Part shown: positions 25,637-34,151 of the stretch, piece after piece
Layout: every line of letters begins with the position of its first letter
Numbering within the stretch: the stretch's first letter is position 1
Source: an uncultured Rothia sp.
Lineage (GTDB): Bacteria; Actinomycetota; Actinomycetes; Actinomycetales; Micrococcaceae
Direction of reading: 5' to 3'
DNA length: 64,000 nucleotides
Assembly (NCBI GenBank): GCA_946221065.1
Contig: CAMIIO010000012.1
Coordinates: 1-64,000 of the forward strand
The notes under the pieces: generated by a model
What the model was told of the DNA's origin: nothing
Database searches by the model: none
Seen by the model: the letters and a program-made list of their open reading frames with translations, nothing else
Translations under genes and position numbers: made by a program

Positions 25637-28270
25637 TTATTCGGTTTCTTCAGTTACTAGTTTAACCTCTTCGACGGTGAGTTCGCCGTCGATGACCTTA
25701 AAGTTCAACTCCTGCACGTTTCCTGCGGCCTTCAAATCACCAATACCTGCTTTGATGCGGGCAATGGCTTCTTCGCTAGCGGCAATGCTTGCGCTTTCAA
25801 CCTCGGTGCGCTGCTTAACCTTTGCCTCAGATTTTGCCTTGCGTAGCCCGCCCAGCGCGATGCCAATGGTGGGCAGGATTTGCACGTCGGCGTCCTCGGC
25901 AACCCCGTGGTAGCCCTCTGTGGTGGGCCATGCGGCGCGGTGTACCGAACCGGCACGCCACCAGCTCCACACCTCATCGGTGGCAAAGGGTAAGAAGGGG
26001 GCAAAGAGACGAAGCAGAGCGTCCAGGGTTGTTGCCAGCGCGGCAAGCACGGAAGCCTGTTCTTCTTCACCGCGAGCACCGTATGCACGGTCCTTGATGA
26101 GCTCAACAAAGTCATCGGTAAAGGACCAGAAGAAGGACTCGCACAATTGCAGGGCGCGGGCGTATTCGTACTTCTCAAAGCTCTGGGTTGCTTCCTCCAC
26201 AACAGCGGAGAGCTTGGCGAGCAGGGAACGGTCCAGCTCGTTGGTGAGCACGGTGGTCTGCGCGGGTGAGGTGAGCACAGAATCTTCGGTAGCGCCGAGA
26301 TTCAGTACGAACTTCGAAGCGTTGAGAAGTTTGATAGCCAGGCGGCGACCAATCTTCATCTGCCCCTCATCGTAGGCGGTATCGGCACCCAGGCGTGCGT
26401 AGGCTGCCCAGTAGCGTACGGCGTCCGAACCGTACTTTTCCAGCACCTCATTGGGGACCACCACGTTGCCCTTAGACTTGGACATCTTCTTACGATCCGG
26501 GTCAAGAATCCATCCCGAGAGCGCGGTGTGCTTCCACGGCGCGCAATCCTCCAAGGAGTTAGAGCGAACTACGGTGGAGAAGAGCCAGGTGCGGATGATG
26601 TCGTGCCCCTGCGGACGGAGATCCATGGGGTAGGTGACCTTGTGGAGGTCTTCATCTACCGCCCAGCCGGTGGCAATCTGCGGGGTAAGCGAAGAGGTCG
26701 CCCAGGTATCAAGCACATCAGGATCAGCAATGAACCCGCCGGGAACTCCGCGCTGATCCTCGGTATAACCGGGAGCCGCTTCCGCTGCGGGGTCCACCGG
26801 AAGCGCGCTCTGCTCGGGCACAATCGGGTTCTCGTAGTCCGGCTCACCCTCGGCGTCAAGCTTGTACCAGATAGGGAAGGGCACACCAAAGAAACGCTGA
26901 CGAGAAATCAGCCAGTCACCGTTAAGACCCTCAACCCAGTTTTCATACCGCGAGCGCATAAAGGATGGGTGCCATTCAATCTCACGGCCACGACTGATAA
27001 GATCCTCACGGCGGTCGGCATCCCTGCCACCGTTGCGGATGTACCATTGGCGCGAAGCAACGATTTCCAGGGGTTTATCGCCCTTTTCATAGAATTTGAC
27101 GGGGTGAGTAATTTTCTTAGGCTCACCCTCCATCTCGCCTTCCTCAACGAGCATTTCCACCACGGCTTTTTGCGCCGAAAAGACGGTGGCTCCCGCCATC
27201 TTCTCGTATCGTTCTTTACCTTCTACGCTAGTAATCCACTCGGGTACTTCACGGGAGAAACGACCGTCACGGCCAATCAGTGCGCGGGTGGGCAGCTGCA
27301 ACTCACGCCACCAAGTGACGTCGGTAGTATCACCAAAGGTACAAATCATGGCGATACCAGCACCCTTATCGGGCTGCGCAAGCGGGTGCGCCTTGACCTC
27401 AACCTTAACACCGAACAGCGGGGAAGTCACAGTGGTGCCAAAGAGCGGCTGATAGCGCTCGTCGTCCGGGTGGGCAACAAGAGCCACGCAGGAAGGCAAC
27501 AGCTCGGGTCGAGTGGTTTCAATCCACACCTTCTCCCCATCGGGGCGGTGGAAAGAGATACGGTGGTAGGCGCCTTCACGCTCCTTATCTTCAAGCTCTG
27601 CCTGAGCGACGGCGGTACGGAACGTAATATCCCACATGGTGGGCGCCTCTGCCATGTAGGCATCGCCGGATGCCAAATCATTCAAAAACGCGAGCTGGGA
27701 AACCTTACGAGAATGAGCATCAATAGTGCGGTACGTGTGCGACCAGTCAACAGAAAGCCCAAGAGTAGTGAAAAGCTGCTCAAAAATCTTCTCATCCTCA
27801 GTAGCAAGAGTCTCACAAAGCTCGATAAAATTTCCACGAGAAATACGAGGCCAATCCCGCTGATTCTTCGCCGGCTTCTCAGGAGCCTGAAAATCGGGGT
27901 CATAAGGCACAGCAGGATCGCACAACACACCGTAGTAGTTCTGCACGCGGCGTTCGGTAGGCAACCCGTTATCATCCCACCCCAGCGGATAAAACACGTT
28001 CTTGCCGGTCATACGCTGATAGCGGGCAATAACGTCGGTTTGAGTATAAGAGAACATATGACCGACGTGAAGAGAACCCGAGGCGGTAGGCGGCGGGGTA
28101 TCAATCGAATACACCTCTTCACGAGTGGTTTCCCGATCAAATGCGTAGGTCTTGTTCGCCTCCCAGCGAGCCGAAAGCTTCTCTTCGAGGCCTTCAAGCG
28201 CGGGACGGTCAGGTACATTAATTGTGATGGGCGAGTCTGTGCCCTGTTTGTTTTCAGCCATACCCGCCAT
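25637..28270 (-). CDS. valS: valyl-tRNA synthetase, archaeal-type
   Basis: Charges tRNA-Val with valine. Class I signature regions are SGSLHVGH (HIGH) and KKMSKSKGNVV (KMSKS), with an editing domain between. The N-terminal catalytic sequence HMFSYTQTDVIARYQRM followed by GWDDNGLPTERRV belongs to the alternative, archaeal/rickettsial-like ValS group rather than the usual bacterial ValS, whose equivalent reads GTDHAGIATQ. The C-terminal tRNA-binding coiled coil of normal ValS is absent, consistent with 877 residues. Start set at MAGMAENKQG, with a GAGAG upstream; the frame stays open 37 codons further upstream without family similarity. Confidence 0.93.
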   Translation of the reverse strand: MAGMAENKQGTDSPITINVPDRPALEGLEEKLSARWEANKTYAFDRETTREEVYSIDTPPPTASGSLHVGHMFSYTQTDVIARYQRMTGKNVFYPLGWDDNGLPTERRVQNYYGVLCDPAVPYDPDFQAPEKPAKNQRDWPRISRGNFIELCETLATEDEKIFEQLFTTLGLSVDWSHTYRTIDAHSRKVSQLAFLNDLASGDAYMAEAPTMWDITFRTAVAQAELEDKEREGAYHRISFHRPDGEKVWIETTRPELLPSCVALVAHPDDERYQPLFGTTVTSPLFGVKVEVKAHPLAQPDKGAGIAMICTFGDTTDVTWWRELQLPTRALIGRDGRFSREVPEWITSVEGKERYEKMAGATVFSAQKAVVEMLVEEGEMEGEPKKITHPVKFYEKGDKPLEIVASRQWYIRNGGRDADRREDLISRGREIEWHPSFMRSRYENWVEGLNGDWLISRQRFFGVPFPIWYKLDAEGEPDYENPIVPEQSALPVDPAAEAAPGYTEDQRGVPGGFIADPDVLDTWATSSLTPQIATGWAVDEDLHKVTYPMDLRPQGHDIIRTWLFSTVVRSNSLEDCAPWKHTALSGWILDPDRKKMSKSKGNVVVPNEVLEKYGSDAVRYWAAYARLGADTAYDEGQMKIGRRLAIKLLNASKFVLNLGATEDSVLTSPAQTTVLTNELDRSLLAKLSAVVEEATQSFEKYEYARALQLCESFFWSFTDDFVELIKDRAYGARGEEEQASVLAALATTLDALLRLFAPFLPFATDEVWSWWRAGSVHRAAWPTTEGYHGVAEDADVQILPTIGIALGGLRKAKSEAKVKQRTEVESASIAASEEAIARIKAGIGDLKAAGNVQELNFKVIDGELTVEEVKLVTEETE

Positions 28271-28396
28271 TCTCTCATGTTCTGCCACACGGAACGAATA
28301 CCTAGATAGCAGAGATCGCTCACGTAGACCCCCACATAAAATAACGGACACACACGCAGACACCGCGGACAGTGTGGGCACGGTAACGTTAGAGGT

Positions 28397-29191
28397 ATGA
28401 CTTCACAGAATATTCCCACAAACCCTTTTGAACCCAACGCCGCATCCGGAAAAATCGCCGTAGTCTCCGGAGCGTCCTCCGGCATCGGCCGAGCCACCGT
28501 CGAACAAATGCGAGCCACCGGATGGACAGTCTACGCCGTCGCCCGCCGCACCGAACGCCTAGAAGAGCTGAGCCGGCAAACCGGCGCAACCGCCGTCCCA
28601 CTCGATATCACCGATGAAAACGCCGTCAAAAAAGCAGCCACCCGTATCCTCAAAGAAACCGGGGGAGTACTACATGCCCTGGTCAATATCTCCGGCGGAG
28701 CCATCGGAATCGACTCCGTCCAGGAAGGTAAGAGCGACCAGTGGCTAGAAATGTTCCGACTCAACGTACTGGGAACCCTCCACATGACCCAAGCCTTCCT
28801 CCCCGCCCTCCGCACCAGCGGAGAAGGCACCGTGCTCAACCTCACCTCAACCGCCGCCGAACACGGCTACGAAGGCGGCGCCGGATATAACGCCGCAAAA
28901 TTTGGCGAACGCGGCATGACCGAAGCCCTCCGCCTAGAAGAAGCCGAACACAACGTGCGCGTCATAGAAATCTGCCCCGGGATGGTACACACCGAAGAAT
29001 TTTCACTCAACCGCCTCAAATCAGCAGAAGCCGCCGCCAAAGTATACGCCGGAGTCGAAAAACCACTCACCGCAACAGACGTGGCACAAACCATCACCTT
29101 CGCACTAAACATCCCACACCATATTGACCTAGACCGGATCACTATGCGCCCGGTAGCCCAAGCGAGCCAATTCAAGGTGATCCGTAAATAA
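28397..29191 (+). CDS. SDR-family oxidoreductase
   Basis: A short-chain dehydrogenase/reductase of 264 residues with an NAD(P)-binding Rossmann fold: VSGASSGIGRA (GxxxGxG), NISGGA, catalytic Ser in LNLTSTAA and YxxxK as YNAAKFG. An Arg pair after the glycine motif (VARRTERLEE) suggests NADP preference. The substrate cannot be told. Its stop overlaps the ATG of the CbiX gene (TAATG), so the two are translationally coupled; third positions are strongly C/A-biased. Confidence 0.85.
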   Translation: MTSQNIPTNPFEPNAASGKIAVVSGASSGIGRATVEQMRATGWTVYAVARRTERLEELSRQTGATAVPLDITDENAVKKAATRILKETGGVLHALVNISGGAIGIDSVQEGKSDQWLEMFRLNVLGTLHMTQAFLPALRTSGEGTVLNLTSTAAEHGYEGGAGYNAAKFGERGMTEALRLEEAEHNVRVIEICPGMVHTEEFSLNRLKSAEAAAKVYAGVEKPLTATDVAQTITFALNIPHHIDLDRITMRPVAQASQFKVIRK

Positions 29192-29931
29192 TGCAAAAAA
29201 TTCACGTAATAGCCACTTCTCACGGAACCGCCAACCCCACCGGACAACAAAGCATCAGCGAAATCCGGGACGCGCTCGCAGAAATCCTGAGCCAGTCCAA
29301 TGTATTCGATGTTTCAGTAAGCGAAGCATTCGTGGACGTGCAGGAACCATCACTCGATGAGGTCATGGCAGGTTTTACCCCCGACGACGTGGTGGTCATC
29401 GTACCCCTACTACTCTCCACCGGCTTTCACACCCAGGTCGATATGCAACGCGCAGCCAAAAACTCACCGGCACGACAGGTTCACCTTGCCGCACCGCTAG
29501 GACCTTCCCCCGAGCTGGCGCACCTACAAGTAATCCGGCTCAAAGAAACAGGATGGACACCGAACCGGACAGCAGTAATGGCGGCAGCCGGATCATCCCG
29601 CGCCGACGGCAGAGAAGCGGTAGCGGTTCAGTCAATGTTGCTATCTTTGCAGGCAGGGAAAGAAACTCAGTATGGATTCTGCGCCGCAATCGACCCAAAA
29701 ATTACTGATATCACGGCACAACACCCCGATGCCGTCATCTCCAGCTACCTCCTGGCACCCGGACACTTCCACTCCCGCCTAGAGAACATCACCCGCCAAC
29801 ACCCAGACATATCCGTAAGCGCCCCACTCATGGTTCCAGGCGACCGCGCCGCAGCACTCCATATCGCCAACGTGGCAGTCCAACGAATCTTTGAAGAACT
29901 CACGAACCAACAAACCTCAGCAAAGACCTAA
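29191..29931 (+). CDS. CbiX/SirB-type sirohydrochlorin chelatase
   Basis: Likely inserts Fe2+ into sirohydrochlorin, the last step to siroheme. The 246-residue protein is a two-lobe class II chelatase: lobe one HVIATSHGTANPTG carries the metal-binding His, with VVIVPLLLSTGFHTQVDM the second His segment; lobe two repeats the fold (AVMAAAGSSRADG, ISSYLLAPGHFHSRLEN). The nearby siroheme-dependent sulfite and nitrite reductases, cobA and a SirC-like gene make the iron-chelatase role more likely than cobalt. Coupled to the SDR gene by a TAATG overlap. Confidence 0.85.
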   Translation: MQKIHVIATSHGTANPTGQQSISEIRDALAEILSQSNVFDVSVSEAFVDVQEPSLDEVMAGFTPDDVVVIVPLLLSTGFHTQVDMQRAAKNSPARQVHLAAPLGPSPELAHLQVIRLKETGWTPNRTAVMAAAGSSRADGREAVAVQSMLLSLQAGKETQYGFCAAIDPKITDITAQHPDAVISSYLLAPGHFHSRLENITRQHPDISVSAPLMVPGDRAAALHIANVAVQRIFEELTNQQTSAKT

Positions 29932-29980
29932 CCAAGAACCCCCAACCCTCACCACCGGCCAGGGGAGCGGCCACAACAAA

Positions 29981-30016
29981 GCTGGCGTACCGAAACAAAA
30001 TTTTCGGCACGCCAGC
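29981..30016. terminator. bidirectional terminator between cbiX and pdxY
   Basis: GCTGGCGTACCGAAA pairs with TTTTCGGCACGCCAGC with one mismatch, then TCTTTT follows. It lies between convergent genes and probably serves both. Confidence 0.8.
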
Positions 30017-30042
30017 CCCATCTTTTAAAAAGTAGCTAACAG

Positions 30043-30891
30043 CTAGATTCTCTCAGCGGTAAAAGTTTGCGCAGGACTGACGTACCCCTGCTGAGCCTCA
30101 ACGAGTTGCAGTTCGCGCTCGCCAGATTCATGAGTGATTTTTAGCAATTCATAAACGCTGGCGGTTGTTAGCTCTAGGGCTTCCTTCAGCGACTTACCCG
30201 ATGCCACACGGGAGGCAAAAAGCGCCGCAGTCACATCTCCGGAACCATTCGCCTTCATCGGCAACTTCGGAGTAGAAATGAGCCAGGCTTCATCCGGAGA
30301 AACCGCCATCATCTGCATGGTATCTTCCGGGGTTTCCGGGGTGTTTACGCTAGTCACCAGCACAATCTGCGGCCCAATATCTTGTAGCTTCTTCACCGAA
30401 TCAAGAACATCTCGACGGCTTAGAGGATTGGTATTAGTCACAAACCCCAGCTCAAACTGGTTAGGGGTCAGAATATCCGCATGGGGCACCACCCGATCAC
30501 GAATAAGCTCCTGAACCTCGGGGGAGACGAAACACCCCGAGTTCGCATTACCCAGAACCGGATCACATGAGTAGAGTACCTGCGGGTTTTTACTGCGCGC
30601 CAACGCCACGGCGTCAAGAATCGCATCGCCAATGCTACTGCCACCCTGATACCCCGAAATAACTAGCGCGGTATCATCCAGCCCGCCGCGCTCGTCAATA
30701 CCGGTTACCACCTCACACACATCGTCACCACTGATCAACGGGCCACGCCAGGCACCATAACCGGTGTGATTAGAGAACAAGACGGTATTCACGGGCATGA
30801 CATCATGCCCCATCCGTTGCAACGGGAAAACCGCCGCCGAATTACCCACATGGCCATAAGCAACTGCTGACTGAATAGACAAAATACGCAT
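30043..30891 (-). CDS. pdxY: pyridoxal kinase
   Basis: Phosphorylates pyridoxal to PLP in the vitamin B6 salvage pathway. The 282-residue ribokinase-fold protein begins MRILSIQSAVAYGHVGNSAA, has ISGYQG, YSCDPVLGN and DILTPNQFELGFVT, and ends with the anion-hole/catalytic segment MKANGSGDVTAALFA. Length is normal. It is divergent from cysH across 213 bases that contain a 21-bp palindrome and a structured leader. Confidence 0.93.
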   Translation of the reverse strand: MRILSIQSAVAYGHVGNSAAVFPLQRMGHDVMPVNTVLFSNHTGYGAWRGPLISGDDVCEVVTGIDERGGLDDTALVISGYQGGSSIGDAILDAVALARSKNPQVLYSCDPVLGNANSGCFVSPEVQELIRDRVVPHADILTPNQFELGFVTNTNPLSRRDVLDSVKKLQDIGPQIVLVTSVNTPETPEDTMQMMAVSPDEAWLISTPKLPMKANGSGDVTAALFASRVASGKSLKEALELTTASVYELLKITHESGERELQLVEAQQGYVSPAQTFTAERI

Positions 30892-30910
30892 ACCGTCATT
30901 GTGTCACGCA

Positions 30911-30931
30911 ATATGACTTAATATGTCATAT
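30911..30931. promoter_or_regulatory. operator-like palindrome between pdxY and cysH
   Basis: ATATGAC-N7-GTCATAT is a perfect 7-bp inverted repeat 20 bases before the pdxY start, in the divergent pdxY/cysH region. The two-half-site layout resembles a TetR-family operator such as the corynebacterial sulfur regulator McbR (TAGAC-N6-GTCTA), but the bases differ, so the regulator is unknown. Confidence 0.45.
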
Positions 30932-30991
30932 ACCGTTCACATAGCACGTCATCTCGCGCAGAAATATAAAGTAACGTGACGCTCTGTGAAC

Positions 30992-31041
30992 CCACGTTTC
31001 GCCTTGTAAAGGCACGAAGCGCAACAATTGAGTTCCCGTGG
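30992..31041 (+). ncRNA. possible structured leader before cysH
   Basis: CCACG (30992-30996) can pair with CGTGG (31037-31041) around an inner hairpin TTCG-CCTT-GTA-AAGG-CA-CGAA (30998-31018). The element sits 63 bases before the cysH ATG. It matches no SAM-riboswitch consensus I know. It may be an uncharacterised cis-regulatory RNA or chance structure. Confidence 0.3.
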
Positions 31042-31104
31042 CTAGCTCTCTAAAGTTCCCCATAAGTCAAATTTTTTTGAGGCACTGCAGAAAGGGAACA
31101 CACC

Positions 31105-31890
31105 ATGCCAGAGCACCGCACACTTTTCAGCTCGGGACACACCGGGCTCACAGACCCACGCACCAGCCCACCGGGCACAACACAACCAGCACCACTGAGC
31201 GAACAACAGCGCGCAACCAACCGACAACTCGTTGACGAACACGCCCAAGCACTCTACAACGCCAGCGCCCAAGAAATCCTCGAATGGGCACACGAACACG
31301 TCACCGGTAAACTCGTCGTCACCCTCTCCATGGAAAACACGGTGCTCGCCGAACTTGCCGCAGAATACCTACCCGAAGCCGACTTCCTCTTCCTCGACAC
31401 CGGCTACCACTTTCCCGAAACCCTTGAGGTCGCCAACCAAGTCGACGCACGCTACCGACAACACCTCATCAGAGCACAACCCCTACTCACCACCGCAGAA
31501 CAAGACCTCCGCTACGGCATCAACCTCTACGCCAAAGACCCAGCAGCCTGCTGCCGGATGCGCAAAGTCGAACCACTCACCACAGAAATAGCACCCTACA
31601 CCGGCTGGATCACCGGACTACGCCGCGCCGACTCACCGCTGAGAGCCAACACCCCAGCCCTCGAACTCGACACCAACGGCAGACTCAAAATCTCACCCAT
31701 CATCACCTGGAGTCTCGAACAAACACAGAAATACATTGACACCAAAAACCTCATCGTTCACCCCCTCACCCAACAGGGCTACCCCTCCATCGGCTGCGCA
31801 CCCTGCACCGCCGCAGTAGAACCCGGACAAGACCCACGCAGCGGACGCTGGGCACAATTCACCAAAACAGAATGCGGACTACACACATGA
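31105..31890 (+). CDS. cysH: adenylyl-sulfate (APS) reductase
   Basis: Reduces activated sulfate to sulfite. The 261-residue PAPS-reductase-fold protein has KLVVTLSMENTVLAEL (pyrophosphate loop) and FLDTGYHFPETL. It also has both cysteine pairs, CCRMRKVEPL and GCAPC, that bind the [4Fe-4S] cluster of APS reductases, and ends TKTECGLHT with the catalytic Cys. With no APS kinase in the cluster, APS rather than PAPS is the expected substrate. GAAAGGGAA precedes the ATG. It overlaps cysD by ATGA. Third positions are almost entirely C or A. Confidence 0.92.
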   Translation: MPEHRTLFSSGHTGLTDPRTSPPGTTQPAPLSEQQRATNRQLVDEHAQALYNASAQEILEWAHEHVTGKLVVTLSMENTVLAELAAEYLPEADFLFLDTGYHFPETLEVANQVDARYRQHLIRAQPLLTTAEQDLRYGINLYAKDPAACCRMRKVEPLTTEIAPYTGWITGLRRADSPLRANTPALELDTNGRLKISPIITWSLEQTQKYIDTKNLIVHPLTQQGYPSIGCAPCTAAVEPGQDPRSGRWAQFTKTECGLHT

Positions 31891-32789
31891 ACACCACACT
31901 CTCACCCCACCTCAAAGACCTCGAAAACGAATCCATCCACATCCTGCGCGAAACCGCCGGACAATTCGACAAAATAGCCCTCCTCTTCTCCGGAGGAAAA
32001 GACTCCGTCGTCGTCTTCGAACTCGCCCGCCGCGCCTTCGCCCCCGCACAAATCCCCTTCGAACTACTGCACGTAGACACCGGGCACAACTTCCCCGAAG
32101 TCATCACCTTCCGAGACAACCTCATCGAACGCACCGGAGCCCGCCTACGCGTTGCCAAAGTCCAAGACTGGATCGACCGCGGCGACCTCCAAGAACGCCC
32201 AGACGGCACCCGAAACCCCCTCCAAACCATCCCCCTCGTCGAAACCATCGAAGCCCAAGGCTACGACGCCGTCCTCGGAGGAGCACGCCGCGACGAAGAA
32301 CGAGCCCGCGCCAAAGAACGCATCTTCTCCGTCCGCGACAGCTTTGGCGGCTGGGACCCACGCCGTCAACGCCCCGAACTCTGGAACCTCTACAACGGCG
32401 GACACCTCCCCGGCGAAAACATCCGAGTATTCCCCATCTCCAACTGGACCGAAACCGACATCTGGGAATACATCGGTGCCCGCAACATCGAACTACCACC
32501 CATCTACTTCTCACACGAAAGAGAAGTCTTCGAACGCGACGGCATGTGGCTCACACCCGGCCAATGGGGAGGACCCAGCAAAGGCGAAAACCTCGTCACC
32601 CGCCAGGTGCGCTACCGCACCGTAGGAGATATGTCCTGCACCGGCGCCGTCCTCTCCGAAGCCAACACCGTCAACGACATCCTCACCGAAATCTCCACCT
32701 CCACCTTAACCGAACGAGGCGCAACACGCGCCGACGACCGCCTGAGCGAATCCGCCATGGAAGACCGCAAAAAGGAAGGGTACTTCTAA
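31887..32789 (+). CDS. cysD: sulfate adenylyltransferase subunit 2
   Basis: The catalytic ATP-pyrophosphatase-fold subunit that makes APS from sulfate and ATP. The 300-residue protein shows LLFSGGKDSVVVFELARRAF (PP-loop SGGKDS), HVDTGHNFPEVI, GGARRDEERARAKER and IRVFPISNWTETDIWEYI, all typical of CysD. I chose the ATG that overlaps the cysH stop (ATGA); another in-frame ATG lies 15 bases earlier. cysN follows after one base. Works with CysN as a heterodimer. Confidence 0.94.
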   Translation: MNTTLSPHLKDLENESIHILRETAGQFDKIALLFSGGKDSVVVFELARRAFAPAQIPFELLHVDTGHNFPEVITFRDNLIERTGARLRVAKVQDWIDRGDLQERPDGTRNPLQTIPLVETIEAQGYDAVLGGARRDEERARAKERIFSVRDSFGGWDPRRQRPELWNLYNGGHLPGENIRVFPISNWTETDIWEYIGARNIELPPIYFSHEREVFERDGMWLTPGQWGGPSKGENLVTRQVRYRTVGDMSCTGAVLSEANTVNDILTEISTSTLTERGATRADDRLSESAMEDRKKEGYF

Positions 32790-32790
32790 A

Positions 32791-34116
32791 ATGAACACCA
32801 ACACCATTACCCCCGAACACAAAACACAACCCACCGAAACCAGCAGCGACATCCTCAGCCAACGACAAACCCTGCACCTCTGCACCGCTGGCAGCGTCGA
32901 CGACGGCAAATCAACCTTCGTAGGCCGACTACTCCACGACACCAAATCCATCCTGGCAGACCAACTCACCGCCGTCGAACAAACCTCCCAAGAACGCGGA
33001 CTCGACCACCTCGACCTCTCCCTACTCGTCGACGGACTACGCGCCGAACGCGAACAAGGCATCACCATCGACGTCGCCTACCGCTACTTCTCCACCGCCT
33101 CCCGCACCTTCATCCTCGCCGACACACCCGGCCACGTACAATACACCCGCAACACCGTCACCGGAGTATCCACCTCCGAAGTCGTCGTTCTACTCGTCGA
33201 CGCACGCCACGGAGTACTCACCCAAACCAAACGACACCTCACCGTCGCAGCACTACTAGGAATCCAACACATAGTACTAGCAGTCAACAAAATCGACCTA
33301 GTAGACTTCTCCGAAAAAATCTTTATCCACATCCGCAACGAATTCACCACCCTCGCACAACAACAAGGCGTACCAAACATCACCGTCATCCCCATCAGCG
33401 CACTCCACGGCGACAACATAGCCGCCCCCTCCACCAACACCCCCTGGTACACCGGCCCCACCGTCCTCCAATACCTCGAAACAGTAGACACCACCCCACA
33501 AAACACACAAGAAACCCCAAAACAAACACCCACCGGATTCCGCTTCCCCATCCAATACGTCATCCGAGAACACGCACTAGACTACCGCGGCTACGCCGGC
33601 CGAATCACCTCCGGCACCATCACCGTAGGCGACCACGTACACCTCGGCGAAGGACGCACCAGCACCATCACCCACATCGACACCACCGACGGCGAAACCA
33701 CCACCGCCACCACCAACGACTCAGTAGTACTCCGCATAGCCGACGACATCGACCTCTCCCGCGGCGACCTCATCGCAGGAGACGACCGACCACAACCAAC
33801 CCGCGAACTCACCGCAACCATCGTCGGACTCAACGAAAAACCCCTCAAACCCGGCACCAAACTAAAACTACGCTACGGCACCGCCCTCGTCCGAGCACGA
33901 CTAACCAGCGTACAAACAGTACTCGACATCGACACCGGAACCCACCACGACGCCGGACACGTAACACTCAACGACATCGCCACCGTACACCTACAACTCG
34001 CCCAACCACTACCCCTAGAACCCTACACAGCCCACGGCAGAGTCGGCTCCTTCCTCCTCATCGACCAAGCAGACGGCAACACCCTCGCCGCCGGCCTCAC
34101 CCAACCCACCCCCTAA
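32791..34116 (+). CDS. cysN: sulfate adenylyltransferase subunit 1 (GTPase)
   Basis: The GTPase partner whose GTP hydrolysis drives APS synthesis by CysD. EF-Tu-like G motifs are present: GSVDDGKSTFVG (G1), DTPGHVQYTRN (G3) and AVNKIDLVD (G4), then two beta-barrel domains. At 441 residues it ends after the barrels, so there is no fused CysC APS kinase, consistent with the APS-reductase type of CysH. Codons are extremely C/A-rich in third position and the whole cysH-cysD-cysN-tauE stretch shares this. Confidence 0.94.
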   Translation: MNTNTITPEHKTQPTETSSDILSQRQTLHLCTAGSVDDGKSTFVGRLLHDTKSILADQLTAVEQTSQERGLDHLDLSLLVDGLRAEREQGITIDVAYRYFSTASRTFILADTPGHVQYTRNTVTGVSTSEVVVLLVDARHGVLTQTKRHLTVAALLGIQHIVLAVNKIDLVDFSEKIFIHIRNEFTTLAQQQGVPNITVIPISALHGDNIAAPSTNTPWYTGPTVLQYLETVDTTPQNTQETPKQTPTGFRFPIQYVIREHALDYRGYAGRITSGTITVGDHVHLGEGRTSTITHIDTTDGETTTATTNDSVVLRIADDIDLSRGDLIAGDDRPQPTRELTATIVGLNEKPLKPGTKLKLRYGTALVRARLTSVQTVLDIDTGTHHDAGHVTLNDIATVHLQLAQPLPLEPYTAHGRVGSFLLIDQADGNTLAAGLTQPTP

Positions 34117-34151
34117 ACGCCGAACCCCGGCACACCCAAGAAAGAAGAACC

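Noticed and set aside
26528..28309. A 593-codon open frame on the + strand opposite valS
   Set aside because: It is antisense to a complete, well-recognised synthetase, and its translation has low-complexity Arg/Gly/Thr-rich runs with no family similarity. It arises from the codon bias of valS.
30992..31041. A known SAM riboswitch before cysH
   Set aside because: The conserved SAM-I, SAM-II and SAM-IV core sequences are not present; only a generic nested hairpin is seen, so it is listed as an unassigned element.
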